Assembly (NCBI GenBank): GCA_965206655.1
Contig: CBDBKC010000038.1
Coordinates: 1,736,001 to 1,800,000, forward strand
Length of the DNA: 64,000 nt
Source of the DNA: JAPPLB01 sp965206655
GTDB taxonomy: Bacteria; Acidobacteriota; Terriglobia; Bryobacterales; UBA6623
Direction: 5' to 3'
Shown: positions 45,048 through 53,357 of the stretch, one piece after another
Numbering within the stretch: position 1 is the stretch's first letter
How the letters are laid out: every line of letters starts with the position of its first letter
Notes under the pieces: generated by a model
Databases searched by the model: none
Seen by the model: the letters and a program-made list of their open reading frames with translations, nothing else
Told to the model about the DNA's origin: nothing
Program-made: the position numbers and the translations under genes

Positions 45048-46283
45048 GTGTCGTTGCAGCCTATCGTGAAGATCAGCCAGCCAACTCCGCCCCGAATTGA
45101 GTCGGTTCGAGTCAAGAACTATCGCGCGCTTCGTGACGTCGAGCTAAAGGGTATAACACCTCTGACCGTTCTGCTGGGGCCAAACGGCAGCGGCAAGTCG
45201 ACGGTGTTCGACGTTTTTGCATTCCTTTCTGAGTGCTTTTCAATCGGATTACGCAAGGCTTGGGATCGCAGAGGACGGTTCAAGGAACTAAGGAGCCGCG
45301 GCGGGGTAGGCCCGATCGAGATTGAACTCAAGTACAGAGAGCAGCCCGGCAATCCCTTGGTCGTCTATCACCTTTCTATTGACGAAGGGCCTAAGGGACC
45401 GTACGTCGCCGAAGAGTGGCTTCATTGGAAGCGTGGCAGTTACGGCCGTCCTTTCCGGTTTCTGGACTTTAGGGGAGGCGCCGGCAAGGTCATCACAGGG
45501 GAGATGCCGGACGAACAAGATGAGAGGGTCGAGGAGGAACTCGAATCAGCGGAGCTTCTTGCCGTGAACACTCTGGGGCAGTTCACAAGACATCCCCGTG
45601 TAAGCGCGTTGCGAAGGTTCATCATCTCCTGGTACTTGTCGTACCTCAGTGCTGACAGTACCCGAGGCATTCCCGAAGCGGGACCGCAGGAGCGGCTGTC
45701 CCAAACCGGCGATAACCTACCGAACGTAGTCCAATACTTGAAAGAGCGGCACGAGGAGCGCTTGTCGAAGATCCTCAGCATCCTTCGTCAGCGAGTCCCA
45801 CGGCTCGACCGGGTCGACGCTGACATCATGCCTGACGGGAGGCTTCTGTTGCGAGTTAAGGACGCTCCGTTCGGTGAGCCGATTCAAGCCAAGTACGCAT
45901 CTGACGGCACCCTGAAGATGTTGGCTTATCTGACGGTACTGCACGACCCCGAACCGCCGGCGTTGATTGGCGTGGAAGAACCGGAGAACCATCTGCATCC
46001 TCGGCTCCTGCCGGAACTCGCTGAAGAGTGCCGCGTCGCCTCCGCCGCGACGCAGTTAATGGTAACGACCCATTCACCTTTCTTTGTCAACGGCTTGCGG
46101 CCGGATGAGCTGTGGGTCCTCTACCGGGAGGATGACGGCTACACCCGCGCACGCCGCGTGGCTGACATCGCGGGAGTTAAGGAGTTTGTACAGCACGGCG
46201 CTCAGCTCGGTCACCTTTGGATGGAAGGCTATTTCTCCGTGGGCGACCCCGCGGCGCTTCCGGAGGAACGGTCCCTTCGATAG
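45048..46283 (+). CDS. AAA/ABC-type ATPase (AAA_21, OLD/SMC-like)
   Basis: A 411-residue soluble ATPase. The N-terminus IESVRVKNYRALRDVELKGI is the usual entry strand of RecF/OLD-type ATPases, then Walker A LLGPNGSGKST (residues 44-52), a signature-like YASDGTLKMLAYLTVL, Walker B ALIGVEEPENHLHPRLL, and the H-loop MVTTHSPFFVN. No nuclease domain is fused. The DUF4276 gene starts 13 bases downstream, so they form a two-gene unit. Such ATPase plus TOPRIM-like pairs resemble PARIS (AriA/AriB), AbiL and OLD-type anti-phage systems; the defence role is inference. GTG start at 45048; an independent transcript is likely since lon has its own terminator. Confidence 0.85.
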   Translation: MSLQPIVKISQPTPPRIESVRVKNYRALRDVELKGITPLTVLLGPNGSGKSTVFDVFAFLSECFSIGLRKAWDRRGRFKELRSRGGVGPIEIELKYREQPGNPLVVYHLSIDEGPKGPYVAEEWLHWKRGSYGRPFRFLDFRGGAGKVITGEMPDEQDERVEEELESAELLAVNTLGQFTRHPRVSALRRFIISWYLSYLSADSTRGIPEAGPQERLSQTGDNLPNVVQYLKERHEERLSKILSILRQRVPRLDRVDADIMPDGRLLLRVKDAPFGEPIQAKYASDGTLKMLAYLTVLHDPEPPALIGVEEPENHLHPRLLPELAEECRVASAATQLMVTTHSPFFVNGLRPDELWVLYREDDGYTRARRVADIAGVKEFVQHGAQLGHLWMEGYFSVGDPAALPEERSLR

Positions 46284-46296
46284 GATTTCGGGCTGC

Positions 46297-46974
46297 ATGC
46301 ATCTTGAGATTCTTGTCGAAGAGCCCTCTGTCGAGATCGTTCTAAGATCCTTGATCCCCAAGATTGTTGGCGAGGTAACGACTTTCAAGATTCATGCTTA
46401 TCAAGGTAAGCGTGACCTTCTGGAGAAACTTCCGGATCGGCTCAAGGGTTACCGTCAGTGGCTCCCAAGCGATTGGCGCATCGTCGTACTGATCGACGAA
46501 GACCGGGAAGACTGTGAAGCGCTCAAGCAGAAGATGGAACTCGCGGCTCAGCGGGTCGGTCTCACGACGAAGTCGATTTCGCCGCAAGCTTTCCAGGTTG
46601 TGAATCGGATAGTAGTCGAAGAACTGGAGGCTTGGTATTTCGGGGACGTTGATGCTCTGACCGCCGCGTATCCGCGTGTTCCGAGCACACTCGCGCGAAA
46701 AGCGAAGTTTCGCGACCCGGACCACATCGCCGGCGGGACGTGGGAGCAACTGGAAAGAGTGCTGAAACGGGCGGGCTACTATACGACCGGGATGCCGAAA
46801 CTCGAAGTGGCCCGTAAGGTCGCTCATCACATGAATCCAGAACAGAACCACTCGCCCAGCTTCCGCGTTTTTGCCGATACTCTCGCGGCGATGAGCCGAG
46901 GCCATGCAGGTAACGACGGCCAGTATTCCGAGACCACAGGCAGTTTGAACGGTCCAGGAGAGCGCGACCAGTAG
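46297..46974 (+). CDS. DUF4276-family (TOPRIM-like) partner of the AAA ATPase
   Basis: 225 residues. The N-terminal strand MHLEILVEEPSVEIV carries an acidic pair (Glu8/Glu9), and VVLIDEDREDC carries a D-x-D (Asp67, Asp69), the arrangement of metal-binding acids in TOPRIM folds. Also present: VVEELEAWYFGDVDAL and QNHSPSFRVFADTL, which are DUF4276 landmarks. I take ATG 46297, where the family-like sequence begins; it is 13 bases after the ATPase stop. In two-gene ATPase/TOPRIM systems this type of subunit is the nuclease effector; that role here is inferred. Confidence 0.8.
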   Translation: MHLEILVEEPSVEIVLRSLIPKIVGEVTTFKIHAYQGKRDLLEKLPDRLKGYRQWLPSDWRIVVLIDEDREDCEALKQKMELAAQRVGLTTKSISPQAFQVVNRIVVEELEAWYFGDVDALTAAYPRVPSTLARKAKFRDPDHIAGGTWEQLERVLKRAGYYTTGMPKLEVARKVAHHMNPEQNHSPSFRVFADTLAAMSRGHAGNDGQYSETTGSLNGPGERDQ

Positions 46975-47058
46975 CCGGCCCTCGCGCTGCAAGCCAGTTG
47001 GGCTTCGCTGAGGTCGATGTACAATGTTCTCGGGGTTGGCTGAATTCCAGCCGGAGCC

Positions 47059-49962
47059 GTGAAACGACCAATTTCAGTTGCCGTGCTTGCTGTCGGCGCG
47101 GTCCTTTATGCCCAGGCCGCCGATGCTCGTGGGGCGAGCTTTGAAACAGCCGTTCTCCCTCTCCTGAACTCCAAGTGCGCCGCTTGTCATGGTGCCTCCT
47201 CGCCACAAGCCGATCTGAATCTGGGAACGTTGGAAACGCTCCTCTCCGGTGGGAAGTCGGGGCCGGCGGTGTTCCCGGGTTCGCCCGAAACAAGTCTGCT
47301 GCTCCAGAAACTCGTGTCGGGGGCGATGCCGCCGGTGGGCGAGAAGCTGACGGACGCGGAGATCCAGCTTGTTCGCGGGTGGATTCACCAAGGCGCTCGG
47401 GGCGAGGGGGACGCGGGCTCACAGGTCACCGACCAGGATGTTCTGCCGATCCTGCAGATGCGCTGCATCACATGCCACGGCAAGACCCGGCGCGAAGGGG
47501 AGCTCGATCTGCGCACGATCGCGAGTCGTCTCAAAGGCGGGCGGTCAGGTGCGGCTTTGGCGCCCGGCGACCCGGAAGCGAGCTTGATGTTCCAGCGCGT
47601 GGTGTCCGGCGAGATGCCGCCGCCTAAGATGCAGTTCGCGAACAACGTGAAGTCGCCGACTGACGCCGAAGTCGAGGTGCTACGGCAGTGGATTGCCGGC
47701 GGCGCCCGGCCCGCTCCCAACGAGGTGATCGCGGCGCGTGACACTGATGACTCAGCCGTTACGGACGAGGACCGTCAGTTCTGGTCGTTCCGGCCGCTGA
47801 CCCGCCCGGAGGCGCCCGAGATCGCACGAGCCGACTTGGTGCGGAATCCGATTGACGCATTTTTGTTACGCAAGCTCGATGCCAAGCAGCTTATGTTTTC
47901 GGAAGAAGCAAAGCCGCTGGATCTCTTACGCCGAGCGTACATCGATTTGATCGGAATGCCCCCGACGGTTGCCGAGATCGATGCTTATCTCGGTGACGAA
48001 AGGCCCCACGCCTACGAGCGGATGATCGATCGTTTGCTCGACTCGCCTCACTACGGGGAGCGTTGGGCGTCGCACTGGCTTGACTTGGCGGGCTACGCGG
48101 ATTCGGAAGGCATCATCGATGCCGATCTTGTGCGTCCGCATTCGTGGCGCTATCGCGATGCGGTCATTCGAGCTCTCAATCAGGACAAGCCGTACGATCG
48201 TTTTCTAACCGAGCAGATTGCCGGTGATGAACTGGTCGATCACAAGAACCTCAAGGAAGTTACGCAGGAGACGATCGATACACTGGCGGCCACGGGCTTT
48301 TTGCGTATGACGCCGGATGGCACCTACTCTCCGGCGAACGGCTCGGTAGCCGAGCGGATGAACGTGATAGCCGACGAGATTCACGTGTTGAGCTCGGCGG
48401 TGATGGGGTTAACGGTTGGCTGTGCCCGCTGCCACGACCACAAGTACGACCCCGTACCCCAACGCGATTACTACCGGCTGAGCGCGATCTTGCAGACGTC
48501 GCTCGACCCCTACGATTGGGTGCCGCCAACGAAGCGGCTGCTGGAGGTGGGCCTCAGGGAGGAGCAGCAGGAAGCCAAGGAGTGGAACGAGCCGATCGAA
48601 GCTGAGATCAAGCGGCTGGAAGGGCTGATCGAAGAGGAGGCATCACCGGTTCGCGGGGAAGTTCTCGAAGAGCGGCTGGCCGTTTTGCCCGTATCCCTAG
48701 CTGACGATTTGCGGCAATTGGAGGCGACGCCGGCCGAGGCGTGGACTGAAGTCCAGAAGTACCTCGCGAAGAAGTTCGCGGAGGCGCTGGAGATCTCGGA
48801 TGAGGAGATCGCGAAGCGCTCGCCGAAGTTCGAGGACTTTCGGAGCGAAACACGCAAGGCGATCGCCGAGGCAAAAGAGAAGCTCAAGACGGAGCCGCGG
48901 ATTCGCGCCCTTTATGATATGGGCGGCGAGCCGTCGGCGGTCTATCTGTTGGGACGTGGGGAGGCTCAGTCGCTTGTCGAGAGAGTGACACCGGCGGTAC
49001 CGTCGGTGCTGACGGTGGGCCTTCAGCCGTTTCGTGTTGAGCGGCCGTGGGAGCATGATGGGGCCAGCGGTAACCGCCTCGCGCTGGCGCGATGGCTCAC
49101 GCAACCGAACCATCCACTGACCTCTCGGGTGATGGTGAATCGGATTTGGATGCATCATTTCGGACGCGGGTTGGTGTCGACCCCTTCCAATTTCGGACGT
49201 GCCGGATCGGCGCCGAGTCATCCCGAGTTGCTGGATTGGCTGGCGACCGAGTTTGTGAGAGAAGGCTGGAGCATCAAAGCAATGCACCGGTTGATGATGA
49301 CGTCCGCGGCTTATCGACAGACCTCGGCACTGAGCGACAAGGCGGCAGCGAAAGATCCGGAGAATGTGTTGCTGTCTCGCATGTCGTTGCGCCGGATGGA
49401 CTCGGAGGCGCTTTATGACTCGATACTGCGCGTGACCGGGAGGCTCGACAACAGGCCCTTCGGTTCGCCCGACGAAGTAACGGCCAAGGATAGCGGCGAG
49501 ATCGTTGTGGAAGGAACGACGGCCGGCTGGCGGCGAGCGGTGTACATCCTCAGACGGCGCAAGACCCCCCCGACGATGCTCGACGTCTTCGATTTGCCAC
49601 AGCTCAATCCCAATTGCACGGAGCGGGCCGAGTCGACGGTCGCGCCGCAGGCTTTACAAATGATGAACGGCGAGACGACGCGCGGACACGCCCGCTATTT
49701 GGCGGGGAGGTTGATCGACGAGTTTCCGGGCGACCGCACCAGGCAGATCGAGCAGCTCTATCTGAAAGCCTTGACTCGGGGGCCCAGCAGCGATGAGATT
49801 AAATTAGGACTCCGGTCGCTTGACCAACTCACGGCCGAGTGGCGTGGTCACGTTGAGAGCCGGAATGATATGGCGCCGCGCGAATTTACGGCGCGCTGGT
49901 CGGCCTTGAGTTCGTTGGTTCATGCGGTGTTGAGTTCAGCGGAGTTTTTGTATGTTGACTAA
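47059..49962 (+). CDS. Planctomycete-type cytochrome c, DUF1549 and DUF1553 protein
   Basis: 967 residues, exported (MKRPISVAVLAVGAVLYAQA). Haem-binding motifs CAACH (~40), CITCH (~135) and CARCH (~455); the first two sit in PSCyt1-type domains. A DUF1549 domain follows (NPIDAFLLRKLDAKQLMF, YGERWASHWLDLAGYADSEG), then DUF1553 (NPLTSR-like HPLTSRVMVNRIWMHHFGRG and LAFRMDS-like LRRMDSEALYDSIL). A charged helical insert lies at ~490-620. In known genomes it is always paired with a DUF1501 protein, as here 25 bases later. Role unknown; possibly oxidative degradation of polymers outside the cytoplasm. GTG start. Confidence 0.9.
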   Translation: MKRPISVAVLAVGAVLYAQAADARGASFETAVLPLLNSKCAACHGASSPQADLNLGTLETLLSGGKSGPAVFPGSPETSLLLQKLVSGAMPPVGEKLTDAEIQLVRGWIHQGARGEGDAGSQVTDQDVLPILQMRCITCHGKTRREGELDLRTIASRLKGGRSGAALAPGDPEASLMFQRVVSGEMPPPKMQFANNVKSPTDAEVEVLRQWIAGGARPAPNEVIAARDTDDSAVTDEDRQFWSFRPLTRPEAPEIARADLVRNPIDAFLLRKLDAKQLMFSEEAKPLDLLRRAYIDLIGMPPTVAEIDAYLGDERPHAYERMIDRLLDSPHYGERWASHWLDLAGYADSEGIIDADLVRPHSWRYRDAVIRALNQDKPYDRFLTEQIAGDELVDHKNLKEVTQETIDTLAATGFLRMTPDGTYSPANGSVAERMNVIADEIHVLSSAVMGLTVGCARCHDHKYDPVPQRDYYRLSAILQTSLDPYDWVPPTKRLLEVGLREEQQEAKEWNEPIEAEIKRLEGLIEEEASPVRGEVLEERLAVLPVSLADDLRQLEATPAEAWTEVQKYLAKKFAEALEISDEEIAKRSPKFEDFRSETRKAIAEAKEKLKTEPRIRALYDMGGEPSAVYLLGRGEAQSLVERVTPAVPSVLTVGLQPFRVERPWEHDGASGNRLALARWLTQPNHPLTSRVMVNRIWMHHFGRGLVSTPSNFGRAGSAPSHPELLDWLATEFVREGWSIKAMHRLMMTSAAYRQTSALSDKAAAKDPENVLLSRMSLRRMDSEALYDSILRVTGRLDNRPFGSPDEVTAKDSGEIVVEGTTAGWRRAVYILRRRKTPPTMLDVFDLPQLNPNCTERAESTVAPQALQMMNGETTRGHARYLAGRLIDEFPGDRTRQIEQLYLKALTRGPSSDEIKLGLRSLDQLTAEWRGHVESRNDMAPREFTARWSALSSLVHAVLSSAEFLYVD

Positions 49963-49987
49963 CGATGTGGATTGACGGAGGCAGGTC

Positions 49988-51436
49988 GTGAAGCGGAAGA
50001 CCGAAGCCTCGGGATTGAGCCGGCGAACGTTCTTTTCCCGGATCGGCGATGGGTTGCACGGGGCCGCGCTCGCTTCGTTGCTCGGAGCCGACCTCTACTC
50101 AGCAACTGGGGCAGCGGCGGCATCGCGTGATGACGGTTTTCACGTCCGCGAGCCGCACTTCGAGCCAAGGGCAACGTCGCTCATTCATCTGTTCATGAAC
50201 GGAGGGCCTAGTCAGGTCGACCTGTTTGATCCTAAGCCCGTCCTTGAAAAATACGCCGGTAAGCCCGCGCCGCGCGACATTCTCAATCAGCTTGAGAATC
50301 CGCAGCAGGTGGGAGGTTTCCTGCCGGCCCCTTACAAGTTTGGGCGGCACGGCGAGTGCGGCATGGATATCTCTGAAGCGTTGCCTCACCTTGCCAAGCG
50401 CGCGGACGACATCACTCTCATCCGTTCGATGCATGGGGAGCACTTCAACCACGAGCCGTCGCTGTATTTGATGCATTCGGGCCGGACGCTGCCGGGGCGT
50501 CCGTCGCTGGGGTCGTGGGTTGTGTACGGTCTCGGCAGCGAGAACCGCAATCTGCCTGGGTATGTGGTACTCGATGATCCGAAGCAGCTTCCGGTGAACG
50601 GCATCCAGAACTGGCAGGCGGGCTGGCTGCCGCCGAAGTTTCAGGGCACGAGGTTTCGTTCGGAAGGTCCGCCGCTGCTGAACTTGAAGCCGGAGGAGGA
50701 CCTGCCGTCGCCGTTGGTTCTGGCGGAGCGAGATTTGCTCCGCCGCATGGATGAGGCGCACCGGCGTGAACGGCCTCACTATCCGCAGCTCGATGCGCGG
50801 ATTGCGAGTTATGAGTTGGCGGCCCGGATGCAGATCGAGGCCACCGACGCGCTGGACCTCTCGCAGGAGAGCGAGCAGACGAAGCAGATGTACGGTCTGA
50901 ACGAAGAGCAGACCCGCTCCTACGGGACTCGATGCTTGATGGCGCGCCGCCTCATCGAGCGGGGTGTTCGGTTTGTTCAACTTTTTATCGAGTTTCAGAT
51001 TTGGGACGCACACTCGGGCCTGAAGAAGAGCCTCGATTACAGTTGCGGCAAGACGGATAAGCCGGTCGCGGCGCTGCTCACCGACCTCAAGCAGCGGGGC
51101 CTTTTGGATAAGACGCTTGTGCTTTGGGGCGGAGAGTTTGGGCGCATGCCCGTTGCTCAGGCGCGGGCCGGCGACGCGGCGGGGCGCGACCATGGGCCGA
51201 AGGGCTTCAGTATTTGGATGGCTGGCGGTGGCGTGAAACGCGGCTACATGCACGGGGCGACGGACGAGATTGGCTACCATGCGGCGGAAAACCGGGTCAG
51301 CGTGCATGATCTGCACGCGACGCTGCTGCACCTGCTGGGTATGGATGCCCGCAGGTTGACTTACAACCGACATGGGTTGGACGAGCGGCTGACAGATCAG
51401 TATCCGGCGCGTGTGGTGAAAGAAATTCTGACTTGA
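49988..51436 (+). CDS. DUF1501 protein (alkaline phosphatase/sulfatase-like fold, Tat-type leader)
   Basis: 482 residues. The N-terminus SGLSRRTFFSRIGDGLHGAA contains SRRTFF, a twin-arginine export signal, so the folded protein is sent across the membrane. Core motifs: LFMNGGPSQVDLFDPKP, ITLIRSMHGEHFNHEPS, LVLWGGEFGRMPVAQ and GRDHGPKGFSIWMAGGGV (metal-binding Asp/His of the sulfatase-like fold). GGAGGCAGG precedes the GTG. It follows the DUF1549/DUF1553 cytochrome, its standard partner, and probably works with it. Confidence 0.92.
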   Translation: MKRKTEASGLSRRTFFSRIGDGLHGAALASLLGADLYSATGAAAASRDDGFHVREPHFEPRATSLIHLFMNGGPSQVDLFDPKPVLEKYAGKPAPRDILNQLENPQQVGGFLPAPYKFGRHGECGMDISEALPHLAKRADDITLIRSMHGEHFNHEPSLYLMHSGRTLPGRPSLGSWVVYGLGSENRNLPGYVVLDDPKQLPVNGIQNWQAGWLPPKFQGTRFRSEGPPLLNLKPEEDLPSPLVLAERDLLRRMDEAHRRERPHYPQLDARIASYELAARMQIEATDALDLSQESEQTKQMYGLNEEQTRSYGTRCLMARRLIERGVRFVQLFIEFQIWDAHSGLKKSLDYSCGKTDKPVAALLTDLKQRGLLDKTLVLWGGEFGRMPVAQARAGDAAGRDHGPKGFSIWMAGGGVKRGYMHGATDEIGYHAAENRVSVHDLHATLLHLLGMDARRLTYNRHGLDERLTDQYPARVVKEILT

Positions 51437-51461
51437 GGACCGCGGCCCGACAGGCGGCTTC

Positions 51462-51797
51462 GTGATGCGAATTCCCCTACTTCAGATTGCTCACGGCCGG
51501 TCCGGGGATAAGGGTGACACTGTCAATATTGGTTTGATCGCTCGCGAGGCGCGGTATTATCCGCTTCTGGTGCGGGAAGTGACGCCGGAACGAGTTAAGG
51601 AGCATTTTAGTGATTTGTGTCGCGGGACGGTAGAGCGATTCGAGTTGCCGAATCTGGGCGCGTTGAACTTCCTGTTGCACGAAGCTTTGGGCGGCGGCGG
51701 GACGGTATCATTGCGCTTGGACGCTCAAGGGAAAACGTTCAGCGCCGCGTTGCTGCGGATGGAGATCCAAGTGGGCGAGGAAGAGTTGCTCCCATAG
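51462..51797 (+). CDS. AtuA-like C-terminal (ferredoxin-fold) domain protein
   Basis: 111 residues. The sequence LLQIAHGRSGDKGDTVNIGL, then LNFLLHEALGGGGTVSLRLD, matches the small stand-alone domain found at the end of, or beside, acyclic-terpene-utilisation AtuA-type proteins. No AtuA partner lies in the window. It begins 26 bases after the DUF1501 gene and may be the third gene of that operon. The start is GTG 51462 or ATG 51465. Biochemical role unknown. Confidence 0.75.
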   Translation: MMRIPLLQIAHGRSGDKGDTVNIGLIAREARYYPLLVREVTPERVKEHFSDLCRGTVERFELPNLGALNFLLHEALGGGGTVSLRLDAQGKTFSAALLRMEIQVGEEELLP

Positions 51798-51939
51798 AGG
51801 GGCCGGCCGACTCCCCGCGAAAGACCTCAAGGAAACGGCGGGTGATGAGAGACTATATGTGTCGCTTCCTCCCGCTCCGTCCGCTCGCTGCCTTGGCGAT
51901 CTGCAAGTAGGTTGAGGCGATCGGGGCAGAGCCGATCTT

Positions 51940-53034
51940 ATGGAAGAACAAGCCGCGAAGCCGTCGTCGACAAAAGCCCGGTCAGTAGAGCCTCAAGCCA
52001 AGTCCCGAGTGGGAGCCTTGCTGACGGCCGCTGCTCTGATCATCATTCTTGCCGGCATGCGGGAAGCCCAGGAGATCCTGCTTCCGTTCCTGATAGCGGT
52101 GTTTCTAGCAGTCGTGAGTTCGCCTGCTGTTTTGTGGTTGACCGCGAAGAGGGTGCCACGTGGCTTGGCGGTCTTGCTCATCGTGGTGGCGATGGTCGGG
52201 GTGGGTACGGGAATTGCGGCCTTGGTTGGAACATCCCTGAACAGCTTTTCGCGGAACCTGCCCACCTATCAAGCCCGCTTGCAGGAAGAGACGTCGGCGC
52301 TGATTGCCTGGCTGGAAGGCATGGGCTTCGACGTTTCGCTCGGCGTCCTGCTCGACTACGTGGATCCCGGCGCCGCGATGGGCTTGGCGTCGAATCTGCT
52401 GACGGGGCTGGGGGGAGTGTTCACCAACGGTTTTCTGATCCTGTTGACCGTGGTCTTCATTCTGCTGGAGGTTTCCAGCTTCGCCGGCAAACTGCGACTG
52501 GCCATGGGCGACCCCAAACTAAGGTTCCCACATGTGACGAAGTTTACTGACAGCGTCAAGGGCTACCTGGCCATCAAGACGATCGTCAGCCTCATCACGG
52601 GCGCATTGGTCGCTGTCTGGGTCTGGGTGCTGGGTGTCGACTTTCCGTTGCTGTGGGGGTTGCTGGCGTTTCTGCTGAACTTCATTCCGAATATTGGCTC
52701 GATCATCGCCGCCGTGCCCGCGGTCCTTCTGGCGTTTCTCCAGTTCGGGGTTGGCACGGGGCTGACCGTCGCGGCCGGATACATGGTCGTGAATGTTGTG
52801 ATCGGCAACGTTGTCGAGCCACGCTTCATGGGGCAGGGACTTGGGCTCTCGACGTTGGTCGTCTTCCTATCACTCGTCTTTTGGGGCTGGCTTTGGGGTA
52901 CGGTGGGGATGTTGCTTTCCGTGCCGCTGACGATGACAGTGAAGATCGCTCTCGAAAGCAGGGAGGAGACGCGCTGGATCGCGGTGCTGCTCGGACCTCC
53001 GGTACCGGCACAAGGTCAATCGGGAGACGAGTAA
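51940..53034 (+). CDS. AI-2E family transporter / PerM-like permease
   Basis: A 364-residue inner-membrane protein with about eight helices: a Lys/Glu/Gln-rich leader, then GALLTAAALIIILAGMREAQ, the family motif ILLPFLIAVFLAVVSSPAVLW, FILLEVSSFAGKLRL, LLWGLLAFLLNFIPNIGSII (the conserved P-x-x-GS-I-I segment) and LVFWGWLWGTVGMLLSVPL. Members export quorum signals or act as Na+/H+ antiporters; the substrate is undefined here. The gap 51798-51939 holds nothing recognised. Confidence 0.9.
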   Translation: MEEQAAKPSSTKARSVEPQAKSRVGALLTAAALIIILAGMREAQEILLPFLIAVFLAVVSSPAVLWLTAKRVPRGLAVLLIVVAMVGVGTGIAALVGTSLNSFSRNLPTYQARLQEETSALIAWLEGMGFDVSLGVLLDYVDPGAAMGLASNLLTGLGGVFTNGFLILLTVVFILLEVSSFAGKLRLAMGDPKLRFPHVTKFTDSVKGYLAIKTIVSLITGALVAVWVWVLGVDFPLLWGLLAFLLNFIPNIGSIIAAVPAVLLAFLQFGVGTGLTVAAGYMVVNVVIGNVVEPRFMGQGLGLSTLVVFLSLVFWGWLWGTVGMLLSVPLTMTVKIALESREETRWIAVLLGPPVPAQGQSGDE

Positions 53035-53246
53035 GGCGCCGGCTGCCGCCCTCGGCAGCTCATCATCGTCCAATCCGCTGGGGCCCACCGAGCGATCTCA
53101 GATTGCGTTCTGATCACGCGAGGGTACGCCAGCCGCGAGTCCCCGGCGCGGACCTGAGTCTGAGCGCTATGACGTTCTAGGCGCGTTGTTCCGAATCGAC
53201 TCTCCTTGATGTCCCGGAATACTTGCGCATTTCCGCGAACAGCCCC

Positions 53247-53339
53247 CGCCGCGCGGTCCAGGAGCACGGCGGGGAAATCGAAGTGTGTCGCCGCGGTGAA
53301 CGGGGCGCGGAGGTCACAGCGCGGCTGCCGTTGGGCTAA
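53247..53339 (+). pseudogene. Remnant of a histidine-kinase ATPase domain C-terminus
   Basis: The reading RAVQEHGGEIEVCRRGERG, then AEVTARLPLG and TAA at 53337-53339, fits the last strand/helix of a HATPase_c domain (VQEHGGxIxV...GxGTxFxxxLPL). No upstream kinase sequence is in frame. The rest of 53035-53357 shows no gene. It is a short gene relic, or possibly coincidence. Confidence 0.4.
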
Positions 53340-53357
53340 GCCCTGCCCTTTCCAGCC

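Noticed and set aside
45048..46974. Calling the ATPase/DUF4276 pair outright PARIS, AbiL or a retron
   Set aside because: The partner is DUF4276, not DUF4435 or RloB, and there is no reverse transcriptase or ncRNA; only a resemblance can be claimed.
49988..51436. 424-residue minus-strand ORF opposite DUF1501
   Set aside because: Shadow frame; the plus strand carries a twin-arginine leader and all DUF1501 motifs.
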